Origin: Kallipyga gabonensis
GTDB taxonomy: Bacteria; Bacillota; Clostridia; Tissierellales; Peptoniphilaceae
Assembly: GCF_001286805.1 (NCBI RefSeq)
Contig: NZ_CXYV01000002.1
Location: 992,001-1,056,000 of the forward strand
DNA length: 64,000 nt
Reading direction: 5' to 3'
Positions 16,994 to 24,762 of this stretch are shown here, piece after piece (within the stretch, counting starts at the first letter, position 1; the number at the start of each line of letters is the position of its first letter). The notes beneath the pieces were generated by a model. That model was given only the letters and a program-made list of their open reading frames with translations. It did no database searches and was not told the DNA's origin. The position numbers were made by a program, and so were the translations under genes.

Positions 16994-17030
16994 CTCTAGC
17001 CGAAAAATGACGACAGGAGTAACACCAATT

Positions 17031-17693
17031 ATGCCCTACCTATTATCCTTTCTTGAAGGTCTGATTACCTTTATATCCCCCTGTTTATTGCCCATGCTCC
17101 CCATCTACCTGGCCTACTTTGGAGGGGGAGGGGGTAATAGCCGGTCCGGGATGGTGAAAAACATTCTGACCTTTATCCTGGGCTTCAGCCTGGTCTTTAT
17201 GGCCATGGGGGCTTTGGCCGGAAGCCTGGGTTTTCTATTGCGAAAGCACCGTGTCCTGATCAACCTCCTGACGGGGGCGGTGGTGGTCTTTTTCGGCCTC
17301 CAGTATCTGGGAATTTTCCGGCTTTCCATTTTCCGAGGAATGGGGACAGGGAAGGGGAGGGAAGGGCTTACGCCTTGGAAGTCTTTTGTTTTTGGTTTGA
17401 CCTTCTCCCTGGCCTGGACACCGTGTTTGGGATCCTTCCTCGGAGCTGCCTTGATGTTGGCCGGACAGCAGGCCCATATGGTGGAGGGCTTAGTTATGCT
17501 TTTGGCCTACTCCATGGGTCTGGCCATCCCCTTTTTTCTCTCCGCCTTACTGATTGACCACCTGGAATCGACCTTTGATGGGATCAAGGCCCATTATGGG
17601 ACCATCCAAAAGATTTCCGGGATAGCTCTTGTGGTCATGGGCTTTCTCATGGCTACGGGCCTCCTCCAAGCTTTCTTTACCGTCCTCTCTTAA
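17031..17693 (+). CDS. ccdA: Cytochrome c biogenesis protein CcdA family (thiol electron transporter)
   Basis: A 220-residue six-helix membrane protein of the DsbD/CcdA family that passes electrons from cytoplasmic thioredoxin to the outer face. The two redox cysteines sit in FISPCLLPMLPIY and LAWTPCLGSFLG, the family pattern. The start at 17031 begins directly with the first helix and has AGGAG 11 bases upstream; an in-frame ATG at 17007 lacks a binding site. A membrane-anchored thioredoxin follows after 20 bases and is the probable electron acceptor. No cytochrome c genes are nearby, so a role in general extracytoplasmic thiol reduction is more likely. Confidence 0.88.
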   Translation: MPYLLSFLEGLITFISPCLLPMLPIYLAYFGGGGGNSRSGMVKNILTFILGFSLVFMAMGALAGSLGFLLRKHRVLINLLTGAVVVFFGLQYLGIFRLSIFRGMGTGKGREGLTPWKSFVFGLTFSLAWTPCLGSFLGAALMLAGQQAHMVEGLVMLLAYSMGLAIPFFLSALLIDHLESTFDGIKAHYGTIQKISGIALVVMGFLMATGLLQAFFTVLS

Positions 17694-17713
17694 TTACCGA
17701 AGGGAAGTAAATC

Positions 17714-18301
17714 ATGAAAAGTAGAAATTCAAAGAAAAACCGGGGATTCATTTATCTTCTGGCCATCATCCTTATCCTTGTCCTGGCGGGTCTGGCCTAT
17801 TCTTTCCTTAAAGATAAGGGAGCCCGGTCTCTCCCGCCAAGCCCAAGCATCGGGAAAAAAGAAGACCTTGGAGTGGAAGCTCCGGACTTTGTCATGGAAG
17901 GGGCTTTGGGGAATGAGGTTTCCTTGAAAGATTTTAAGGACAAACCGATCGTCCTCAATTTTTGGGCTTCCTGGTGTCCACCTTGTCGAGAGGAAATGCC
18001 TCTCTTTGATGCGACATACCGGAAGTATAAGGACCGGATTAACTTCATCTTCTTAAATGTGACGGATGGTCTCCAGGAGACGAAAGAAAGTGCCCAGGAC
18101 TTTCTGGAGAAAAAGGACTTTTCTTTTCCGGTCTATTACGATACCGGGTTAGAAGGAGTTTCAGCCTTTCAAGTGGCAGCCTATCCGACTACGGTTTTTA
18201 TTAAAGACGGCAAGCTTGTACAAACGATTCGTGGCATGGTGATGGAGGATGATCTGGCAGAGGGATTGGCGAAGCTGGTTGAAGAAGGAGAGTCTAAATG
18301 A
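17714..18301 (+). CDS. Membrane-anchored TlpA/ResA-like thioredoxin
   Basis: A 195-residue protein with one N-terminal membrane anchor (about residues 12-32) and an outward-facing thioredoxin fold. The active site is WCPPC in NFWASWCPPCREEMP, and the cis-proline is in AYPTTVFI. It most resembles ResA/TlpA reductases that receive electrons from CcdA, encoded just upstream. No lipobox cysteine is present, so it is held by its signal anchor. It overlaps the next gene by four bases (ATGA). Confidence 0.9.
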   Translation: MKSRNSKKNRGFIYLLAIILILVLAGLAYSFLKDKGARSLPPSPSIGKKEDLGVEAPDFVMEGALGNEVSLKDFKDKPIVLNFWASWCPPCREEMPLFDATYRKYKDRINFIFLNVTDGLQETKESAQDFLEKKDFSFPVYYDTGLEGVSAFQVAAYPTTVFIKDGKLVQTIRGMVMEDDLAEGLAKLVEEGESK

Positions 18302-19059
18302 GAGTAGCACTGATCACAGGAGCTTCTTCAGGCTTGGGGTGGAAATTGGCTGAGCTGGTTGACCGTCAGGAAAAAATGGATGAGATTTGGCTCCTTGCCC
18401 GCCGGGAAGGCCGTCTACGGGATTTGGAGGGAGGCTTAACGACGCCCTGCCGTCTCCTTCCCTGGGACATGAGCGGAGAGGAGTGGGCAGGAAAGTTAAA
18501 AGACCTCTTGGATAAGGAAAGGCCGGACATGGCCCTGGTCATCAATAATGCCGGTATCGGGAAGGCAGGAGCCTTCGAGGACTTGGATGGCGGCCATATT
18601 CAAACTCTTTTGGACCTCAATATTCGCGGGCTGACCCTGTCTACCCATATCTGCCTACCCTTCATGGGGCAGGGGGGAAGGATCGTGAACATCGCATCTG
18701 TCGCCGCCTTCCTCCCCCAACCGGGCTTAGGTATTTATTCGGCCTCCAAGTCCTATGTTCTTTCCTTCTCCCGGGCTCTCCACCGTGAAGTAAGGAAGAG
18801 GGGAATTTCAGTGACAGCGGTGTGTCCCAATCCCATGATGACCGAGTTTTTTGACTTATCCGGGGGGATAGGGCCGACCGGGTTAAAAAGGCTGGGGCTG
18901 GATTCTGTCGACCGTGTTGCACAGAAAGCCCTGGACCGGTCACGGCGGGGAAAGGACCTATCCATAACCCATCCTACAGCTTATGTCATCCGTTTTTTTT
19001 CAAAAATTCTTCCCCACTCCTTTGTCCTTTGGCTGGAAGGTCTGATGGGGTTTTATTAG
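18298..19059 (+). CDS. Short-chain dehydrogenase/reductase
   Basis: A 253-residue classical SDR. Visible are the dinucleotide motif TGASSGLG at the N-terminus, NNAG, a catalytic serine in VNIASVAAF and YSASK with Tyr and Lys. The substrate cannot be told. The sequence resembles the DltE/YqjQ group of uncharacterised SDRs. It is the last gene of the transcript beginning near 15870 and is followed by a long terminator hairpin shared with the convergent protease gene. Confidence 0.85.
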   Translation: MRVALITGASSGLGWKLAELVDRQEKMDEIWLLARREGRLRDLEGGLTTPCRLLPWDMSGEEWAGKLKDLLDKERPDMALVINNAGIGKAGAFEDLDGGHIQTLLDLNIRGLTLSTHICLPFMGQGGRIVNIASVAAFLPQPGLGIYSASKSYVLSFSRALHREVRKRGISVTAVCPNPMMTEFFDLSGGIGPTGLKRLGLDSVDRVAQKALDRSRRGKDLSITHPTAYVIRFFSKILPHSFVLWLEGLMGFY

Positions 19060-19118
19060 ATCTCAACTGTTTAGCCCCCGAACTTATGGAGAAAACCGGG
19101 TTTGAAGTGGGTTGAGCA

Positions 19119-19170
19119 GAAAAAAAAAGAGGCTGTGCCGGAAAGAGAAAATCCTTCCGGCACAGCCTCT
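19119..19170 (-). terminator. Long intrinsic terminator between convergent genes
   Basis: A perfect 16-base stem, 19128-19143 with 19155-19170, and an 11-base loop. On the minus strand it is followed by nine Ts, so it ends the protease transcript; it probably also stops the SDR transcript from the other side. Confidence 0.88.
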
Positions 19171-19188
19171 TATCCGATAAAGGAGAAT

Positions 19189-20061
19189 TTAGAGGTCGGA
19201 TACATCGGGGTATTTATCGGTATCGAAGGTATTGAATTGGGAGAGGTCTCCGGTATCATAGCCTTTCTTATACCAACGCATTCTTTGGTCGGCAGTCCCA
19301 TGGGTGAAGGATTCAGGGGTAGCATGGCCTTGCATTCGTTTTTGAATGGTGTCGTCGCCGATGGCCCAGGCTGTTTTGATGGCATCTTCAATATCGCCCT
19401 TTTCCAGATAGCCCTTGTCCGCCTGGTAGCGGGCAACCACCCCGGCCAGATAGTCCGCCTGGAGTTCCAGTCGGAGGGTGAGCCTGTTGAACTCGGCTTG
19501 GCTAGCCTTGGACCGTAAGCGGTTGACTTGATCCATTACACCCAGGACATTTTGGACGTGGTGGCCGATCTCGTGTGAGATGACGTAGGAGAGGATGAAG
19601 TCGCCTTCATCGGCTCCAAATTCTTTTATTAAGGTGTCGTAAAAGGAAAGGTCCATGTAGACCGACCGGTCTTGTCCGCAGTAGAAGGGCCCCATGCCGG
19701 ACTGGGCGATTCCACACCCGGATTTTACGTTATCTTGAAAAATATACATGGTGGCTTCCTCATATCGGACGCCTTCCCTGGACAGAAGTGTATGCCAGGT
19801 ATCCTCGGTATCAGCCAGGACGACGCTGGAATAGTCATAGAGGACTTTTTCCTTGTCGGATAACTGAAGATCTTCTTGCTTAATGTTTCGCGTTTGGATT
19901 GCACCACCGGATAAACCGGCATTTAGGGCGGCGAAAGGGTTACCGGTTAAAGCGAAGACGACCAGGCCCATGATGATACCACCAATGCCCAGGCCCATAC
20001 CCGCCCGTCCTCGTCCGCCGGAACGTATATTTGAAGATTGTCTGCGGTTCTGCCATTTCAT
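19189..20061 (-). CDS. YpfJ-type neutral zinc metallopeptidase
   Basis: A 290-residue protein of the family of E. coli YpfJ. It has a Gly/Arg-rich N-terminus, one membrane segment (about residues 22-40) and a domain containing the zinc-binding SHEIGHHVQNVLG (HExxH type). The C-terminal GHATPESFTHGTADQR segment is also typical. It is probably anchored in the membrane with the catalytic domain outside. Substrates are unknown for the family. It is a single-gene unit diverging from the HAD phosphatase. Confidence 0.88.
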   Translation of the reverse strand: MKWQNRRQSSNIRSGGRGRAGMGLGIGGIIMGLVVFALTGNPFAALNAGLSGGAIQTRNIKQEDLQLSDKEKVLYDYSSVVLADTEDTWHTLLSREGVRYEEATMYIFQDNVKSGCGIAQSGMGPFYCGQDRSVYMDLSFYDTLIKEFGADEGDFILSYVISHEIGHHVQNVLGVMDQVNRLRSKASQAEFNRLTLRLELQADYLAGVVARYQADKGYLEKGDIEDAIKTAWAIGDDTIQKRMQGHATPESFTHGTADQRMRWYKKGYDTGDLSQFNTFDTDKYPDVSDL

Positions 20062-20161
20062 TTTGTGGTCCTCCTTATTCTCTGAAAAGCGTTTACTTTA
20101 TATTTACCAGATCCCGGATTTCTTAAACTCATCTCTTCTAGGTTTCCCCTGTCCACTGTGT

Positions 20162-20167
20162 TAAAAT
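20162..20167 (+). promoter_or_regulatory. Extended -10 promoter for the HAD phosphatase gene
   Basis: TGTTAAAAT (TG at 20159-20160, TAAAAT at 20162-20167), 38 bases before the ATG at 20205. No clear -35. Confidence 0.5.
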
Positions 20168-20204
20168 AAGAGGAATTTACTCATTTTATCCTGAAGGAGC
20201 CGAA

Positions 20205-21056
20205 ATGAAGCGACTTTTTTGCAGTGATTTTGACAACACGGTTGCACGAAAGGGAAAGATCCTAAAAGAGAATGTAAAAGCTATACATAAGTTGAATGAC
20301 CATGGTTTTGATTTTGTTCTGGCATCCGGCCGGCCGGCAGCGAATATCCGGTATATTTTCCACAAATATGGGATAAAAGGCCATATCATCGCTAATAACG
20401 GAGCCCTTTGCCTACCCGAAGGGGGAGAGTCGGTTCAAGCCTACCCGATTCCTCCGGAAGAGGCCCTGGCCCTGATCGAAAGGGCGGAAGGTGCAGGCCG
20501 AAAATACCTCTTTTATAGCCGGGATATTTGCTATATTCCCCGATCCTGGTTATGCCTGATGGGATCCTGCCTGGCTTCCGGGATGGTTCACTTTCGCACA
20601 GGTATGAAGATTCGGACCTTTTCTCCCGGCCATCCTTCTTTTTTGGAAGAAGGGGTCTTCAAGATGAACATCTATTTGAAGCAAAATATTCAGGGGTTGA
20701 TTGATGAAATCAACCAAAGTGGCCATCTTTCTGCCACTCAATCGGGTGATGATAAGGTGGAAGTGATGGCGGGAGGGGTGAATAAGCTCTTGGGCATCCG
20801 CTCCCTGGCAACAGCACTGAAGATACCTATGGACCGGGTGGTAGCAATCGGAGATTTTGATAACGATAAGGAGATGCTTGCGGGAGTCGGCTGGTCTTTC
20901 GCCATGGGTGATGGGTCGGAAAAAGCCATCCAGGCTGCTCGAATGACTACGGACCCGGTTGACCGGCTGGGCTTTGTCAAGGCGGTTGATTGGATCATTG
21001 CCCATCCGGAAGCGGGTCTCCTTTTAGCTGAAGGGACCTCGACTTTCAATCGTTGA
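20205..21056 (+). CDS. Cof-type HAD-superfamily phosphatase
   Basis: A 283-residue haloacid dehalogenase-fold hydrolase with the type IIB cap. The nucleophile motif is FCSDFDNTVA, motif II is LASGRPAAN, and motif IV is VAIGDFDNDKEML. Members dephosphorylate sugar phosphates, flavin or pyridoxal phosphate; the substrate here is unknown. GAAGGAG five bases before the ATG supports the start. It precedes the dUTPase gene closely. Confidence 0.88.
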   Translation: MKRLFCSDFDNTVARKGKILKENVKAIHKLNDHGFDFVLASGRPAANIRYIFHKYGIKGHIIANNGALCLPEGGESVQAYPIPPEEALALIERAEGAGRKYLFYSRDICYIPRSWLCLMGSCLASGMVHFRTGMKIRTFSPGHPSFLEEGVFKMNIYLKQNIQGLIDEINQSGHLSATQSGDDKVEVMAGGVNKLLGIRSLATALKIPMDRVVAIGDFDNDKEMLAGVGWSFAMGDGSEKAIQAARMTTDPVDRLGFVKAVDWIIAHPEAGLLLAEGTSTFNR

Positions 21057-21148
21057 TCATGTTTTCGGGATTGTGTCCTGGAAGGATAGGAAAAAGAAAA
21101 GAGGGCAGAGATTTGCCGGAGAATGAGGGAAAAAAAGAAGTAAAGACA

Positions 21149-21568
21149 ATGAAAATTATGGCGGAGGGAAGACCCCCCATCTATGCTAATGCATTTGCTG
21201 CCGGCATGGACCTGTCTCTAGCGGATAAGGGGGGGCTGGTCTTTGAAGTTGGAGATCATAAAACCATCCATACCGGGTTAAAGCTAGCCATTCCGGATGG
21301 GTATTTTGGATTAGTTTGTATTCGTTCCAGCCTGGGTCGAAAGGGACTGATTCTCTCTAATGGAGTGGGAATCATCGATCCCGATTATAGGGGGGAAATC
21401 ATGATCCCCCTCTATCACCACGGAGAAGAGGTCATTCGGTTGGAGGAAGGAGAAAGGGTTGCCCAGATGATCCTCCTGCCCTATATTCAAGTGGAATTTG
21501 AAGAGGTGGACGAGCTGGATTCTACAGACCGGGGTCATGAGGGTTTCGGTTCTTCCGGACGTTTTTGA
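21149..21568 (+). CDS. dut: dUTP diphosphatase
   Basis: Hydrolyses dUTP to dUMP, keeping uracil out of DNA and feeding thymidylate synthesis. All five trimeric dUTPase motifs are present: AAGMDLSLA, RSSLGRKG, NGVGIIDPDYRGEI, EGERVAQMILLP and RGHEGFGSSGRF. The start at 21149 gives a 139-residue protein of normal length. The frame is open further upstream, to 21053, overlapping the phosphatase gene, but that extension is charged and unlike the family. The ribosome binding site for 21149 is weak, so the start is less certain than the identity. Confidence 0.9.
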   Translation: MKIMAEGRPPIYANAFAAGMDLSLADKGGLVFEVGDHKTIHTGLKLAIPDGYFGLVCIRSSLGRKGLILSNGVGIIDPDYRGEIMIPLYHHGEEVIRLEEGERVAQMILLPYIQVEFEEVDELDSTDRGHEGFGSSGRF

Positions 21569-21575
21569 TATTTGG

Positions 21576-21581
21576 TATACT
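21576..21581 (+). promoter_or_regulatory. Extended -10 promoter for the rqcP operon
   Basis: TGGTATACT (TG at 21573-21574, TATACT at 21576-21581), 63 bases before rqcP and just after the dut stop. No clear -35. Confidence 0.5.
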
Positions 21582-21643
21582 GTTAAAAATGATAAGGCTC
21601 GGACGGGGTTTGTCCAGGCTTTGGTGAGGGGAAAGGGTGCAAG

Positions 21644-21901
21644 ATGCGGATTGATAAGTTTTTGAAGAATTCACGAATTATTAAACGGAGGACCGTTGCG
21701 AAAGAGGCAGCGGATGGTGGCCGGATTGAAGTTAATGGACGTACTGCCAAGGCCGGGACCGAGGTGGTCGAAGGAGATTTGATGAAGATTTCCTTTGCCA
21801 AAGCACCTCTCTATATTCGTGTTTTGAATACGCCGGAAGTTGTCCGCAAGGAAGATGCAGACTCTCTCTATGAAGAGATTGAGGAGGGTGATTATGAGTA
21901 A
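21644..21901 (+). CDS. rqcP: RNA-binding S4 domain protein, RqcP/YabO-like
   Basis: An 85-residue protein that is a single S4 RNA-binding domain: MRIDKFLKNSRIIKRRTVAK followed by GRIEVNGRTAKAG. In Bacillus the orthologue in the same position (YabO) binds stalled 50S subunits and works with RqcH in alanine tailing. The position directly before divIC supports the assignment over the related heat-shock protein Hsp15. It overlaps divIC by eight bases. Confidence 0.87.
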   Translation: MRIDKFLKNSRIIKRRTVAKEAADGGRIEVNGRTAKAGTEVVEGDLMKISFAKAPLYIRVLNTPEVVRKEDADSLYEEIEEGDYE

Positions 21902-22577
21902 GTTTCGTTCTATTCTTCCCCAGGAGCCGGAATCTTCCTATGGGGAAAGACGACAAGAAGAAGTCTATCGGAAAAGACCTCATTCCTCCAGAGAAGAATC
22001 TCATGGACGTTCTTTTGAAGAAAGCGAAGTCCGTCCTTCTTCCCGAAGCGGACGAAGAAATACTCAAGATCGGTCTTCCCGAAAGAGGGAGGAAGGACAG
22101 AGAAGTCGTTCACGGCAGGATGGGAGAAAAAAGGGAGGATCGACCCCCTTTCTTTACCTGATCGTTGCCGGTGTCATCCTGCTCCTCCTTCTCGTACCGG
22201 CCTGTGTCAAGCTATATACGACAAACCAGCAACTTGCTGAGGCAAAAAAAGTACAAAATCAGTTGGAAGAAGAGAGAAAACAGCTGGCAGCATCCCTCGA
22301 TGATTTGAACAACCAGCTGAAGATGGTCAAAACTGATGAATATGTAGAAAAGTATGCTCATGAAAAGCTGGGGATGATTCGGCCCAATGAAATCCTGGTT
22401 CAGACCCAGGATGGATCCTATGATGTCAACCAGGAAGCGGTCAAGGGTTTATTGGAAGGAAGAGAGTCCAAAGAATCCGAAAATTCTGCTCAAGAGGGTC
22501 AGGAAAGCAAGGACTCTTCTGAAGAAGGACCGACGGAAAATAATCCGAATCAAGAATCCTCAACCCCTCAGGAATAG
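21894..22577 (+). CDS. divIC: Septum formation initiator, DivIC/FtsB family
   Basis: A bitopic division protein that pairs with FtsL and FtsQ at the septum. The start at 21894 follows GAGGAGG and overlaps rqcP. The 227 residues divide into a cytoplasmic N-terminal tail of about 85 residues very rich in Arg, Ser and Glu, one membrane helix (about 87-107), a coiled coil (about 112-150), the family motif VEKYAHEKLGMIRPNEI, and an acidic C-terminal tail of about 60 residues. Family members are usually 100-130 residues, so both tails are unusually long. Confidence 0.85.
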   Translation: MSKFRSILPQEPESSYGERRQEEVYRKRPHSSREESHGRSFEESEVRPSSRSGRRNTQDRSSRKREEGQRSRSRQDGRKKGGSTPFLYLIVAGVILLLLLVPACVKLYTTNQQLAEAKKVQNQLEEERKQLAASLDDLNNQLKMVKTDEYVEKYAHEKLGMIRPNEILVQTQDGSYDVNQEAVKGLLEGRESKESENSAQEGQESKDSSEEGPTENNPNQESSTPQE

Positions 22578-22589
22578 TTAGGATGAACC

Positions 22590-24167
22590 ATGACTTTTAC
22601 TCAAAAAGTCTACCGGGAGTGGAGTAGGCAGTGGAAGAAGGGACCGGAAGGGGCCCCTTCTTCCCTTTTTATTGGAGTCTCCGGCGGACCGGATTCCATG
22701 GCTCTCTTGGAGACGGCACGTCACTTTCATCCTGATTTAACCGTCCTCCACCTCAACCATATGCTTCGGGGTAAGGAGGCTGATGGAGACCGGGATTTTG
22801 TTGAAGACTGGTGTCAAAAGCATAATATTTCCTGCTATTCCACGGCTGTCGATGTGAAAAACTTGGCTCAAGAAGAAGGAATTTCTCTGGAACTGGCCGG
22901 TCGTCAAGCTCGATACCAATTTTTTGAAGAATACATGGTTAAAGCTGACCATCCTCCACTCCTTCTCACCGCTCATCACCAGGATGACCAGGCGGAAACG
23001 GTCCTGCTCCACCTCCTGCGGGGTAGCGGTATTCATGGGGCCGGCGGCATCCGTCCGCTTTCCACGCACAAATTTTCACAAGAAGGAACGTGGAAGACCT
23101 ATGCTATTTTTCGCCCATTCCTCGGTCTGCCAAAGGAGGCCCTATACGGATTTTTGAAGGAGCAAGGGATTCCTTACCGTGAAGACAATAGTAATGATAA
23201 CGATGTGTTTTTGCGGAACCGGATCCGTTTACACCTTCTCCCTGACATCCAATCCACCGTCAATCCCCGGGCAGTTGAAGCTCTTTCACGCTTTGCTCGA
23301 ATCCTTCAGCTCGAGGATGATTTTTTGGACCGGATGAGTGAAGAAGCGTTGGAGGGGATGGTCTATCCTCCTGCCAGGGAGAACCTCAATGACTTGGATC
23401 GGCTTTTGATTCATGGACAAAGGGACGAATGGATTTTTCAACGCAATGCCCTCCTCTTGGGTGGGATAAGCCTGAGAAAAAAAGACTTGCTTGCTCTGGA
23501 ACCGGCCCTGGCTTACCGGGTGATTCGAAAAGCTCTACAAGTTCGACAAAATTCCGGGGATCGATCCTTTGAAATCACCTTCAAGGATGTGGGAGAAATT
23601 TATCGCCTTGCCGGCGGGTCTGTTTCAACATGGAGCCGGCTTTGTGGTATGATTATTTTATGTGATTTTCAAGGACTTTCTTTTCTTTCGGAGGCGGATT
23701 TTGATGGAAAATCTTCCGGCCGAATAGAAGTCGGGGGCGTCGGAGAAAAGAGGGATACTTGGAAAAATCAAAATCCCATTTTCCTCGAAAAGTCCAAAGA
23801 GTTTACCCAGGAATGGACCCGGCCGAGGGGATGCCTCCTGGCTCGGATTTGTCGGGGTCCTGTCGATAAAACCCGCTTACACAATCCCCGTTTTGCCTAT
23901 TTTCCGGCTCAAGCTCTGACCCGACTTTCTGTTGGTCCCGGACGTCCCGGAGAGATTTTTGAGAAATTCGGCGGTAGAAAAAAGACCCTTCGGAAGGTCT
24001 TTAATGAATGGAAGATTCCCTCCTCTTTGCGGGAAAACTATCCCCTGGTTTGGGAGGGGGAGAAGATCATATGGATACCCTGGGCCGGACGGTCAGGGTA
24101 TGGCCCTTTAAGGGGAGAAGCCCCTGTGGTTGAAATGGAGTGGAGGCCGAAATGGACCAAGATTTGA
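22590..24167 (+). CDS. tilS: tRNA(Ile)-lysidine synthase
   Basis: Modifies cytidine 34 of the AUA-reading tRNA(Ile) to lysidine, using ATP and lysine. The 525-residue protein starts with an N-type ATP pyrophosphatase domain whose PP-loop is SGGPDSMALL, followed by HLNHMLRG and TAHHQDDQAETVLLHLLRG. C-terminal substrate-binding domains follow, ending in a TilS-C-like GGRKKTLRKVFNEWKIP block. It lies between divIC and hpt as in Bacillus and overlaps hpt by 16 bases. Confidence 0.93.
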   Translation: MTFTQKVYREWSRQWKKGPEGAPSSLFIGVSGGPDSMALLETARHFHPDLTVLHLNHMLRGKEADGDRDFVEDWCQKHNISCYSTAVDVKNLAQEEGISLELAGRQARYQFFEEYMVKADHPPLLLTAHHQDDQAETVLLHLLRGSGIHGAGGIRPLSTHKFSQEGTWKTYAIFRPFLGLPKEALYGFLKEQGIPYREDNSNDNDVFLRNRIRLHLLPDIQSTVNPRAVEALSRFARILQLEDDFLDRMSEEALEGMVYPPARENLNDLDRLLIHGQRDEWIFQRNALLLGGISLRKKDLLALEPALAYRVIRKALQVRQNSGDRSFEITFKDVGEIYRLAGGSVSTWSRLCGMIILCDFQGLSFLSEADFDGKSSGRIEVGGVGEKRDTWKNQNPIFLEKSKEFTQEWTRPRGCLLARICRGPVDKTRLHNPRFAYFPAQALTRLSVGPGRPGEIFEKFGGRKKTLRKVFNEWKIPSSLRENYPLVWEGEKIIWIPWAGRSGYGPLRGEAPVVEMEWRPKWTKI

Positions 24168-24706
24168 TGAAATATGTTGATCGGATCCTGATCAGCGAAG
24201 AAGAGATTCAAGCCAAAGTGAGGGAGATGGGGAAGGTCATCACCCGGGATTACGAAAATGAGGAAGCTGACCTTCTTTTGGTTTGCACCTTGAAGGGCGG
24301 GGTCATTTTCATGGCCGACATCATGAAGGAAATTGATTTGGATGTTGAAATTGACTTTATGGCGGTCTCCAGCTACGGGTCTTCCACCGTTTCTTCCGGT
24401 GATGTACGGATTATCAAGGATATTCAGGAATCCTTTATGGGGAAGAATATTCTTATTATTGAGGATATTATTGACACGGGTTATACTCTTGAGTATTTGA
24501 CCAGGAATTTCATGGACCGCGGGGCAAAGTCGGTGAAGGTAGCGGCCCTTCTTAACAAAGAGGAGGGAAGGGCCAATGATTTTCATGCGGATTATGTCGG
24601 TTTTGAGATTCCCAATGAGTATGTGATCGGCTACGGAATGGATTTTAACCAGAAGCTCCGAAACCTTCCTTTTGTAGCGGTCCTGAAGGAAAGATATTAT
24701 AAGTAA
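24152..24706 (+). CDS. hpt: Hypoxanthine phosphoribosyltransferase
   Basis: Salvages hypoxanthine or guanine to the nucleotide using PRPP. The ATG at 24152 has GGAGG five bases upstream and lies inside the end of tilS; a GTG at 24140 is less well placed. The 184 residues contain CTLKGGVIFMADI, the PRPP-binding IIEDIIDTGYTL and a C-terminal VIGYGMDFNQKLRNLP. In Bacillus the TilS-HprT pair also activates ftsH transcription; the same gene order is kept here. The AzgA-like permease at 13011-14369 could supply its base. Confidence 0.94.
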   Translation: MDQDLMKYVDRILISEEEIQAKVREMGKVITRDYENEEADLLLVCTLKGGVIFMADIMKEIDLDVEIDFMAVSSYGSSTVSSGDVRIIKDIQESFMGKNILIIEDIIDTGYTLEYLTRNFMDRGAKSVKVAALLNKEEGRANDFHADYVGFEIPNEYVIGYGMDFNQKLRNLPFVAVLKERYYK

Positions 24707-24715
24707 ATTTTTACC

Positions 24716-24731
24716 CCCTCACCGGTGAGGG
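24716..24731. repeat. Perfect 16-base palindrome between hpt and ftsH
   Basis: CCCTCACCGGTGAGGG, without a T-tract on either side that would make a good terminator (minus-strand continuation is GGTAAAAATTT). It lies 31 bases before the ftsH start. It may be a protein binding site or an mRNA stem. Confidence 0.6.
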
Positions 24732-24762
24732 CTTGGATGAAAAAGGAGTTGGGAAAGAAAGC

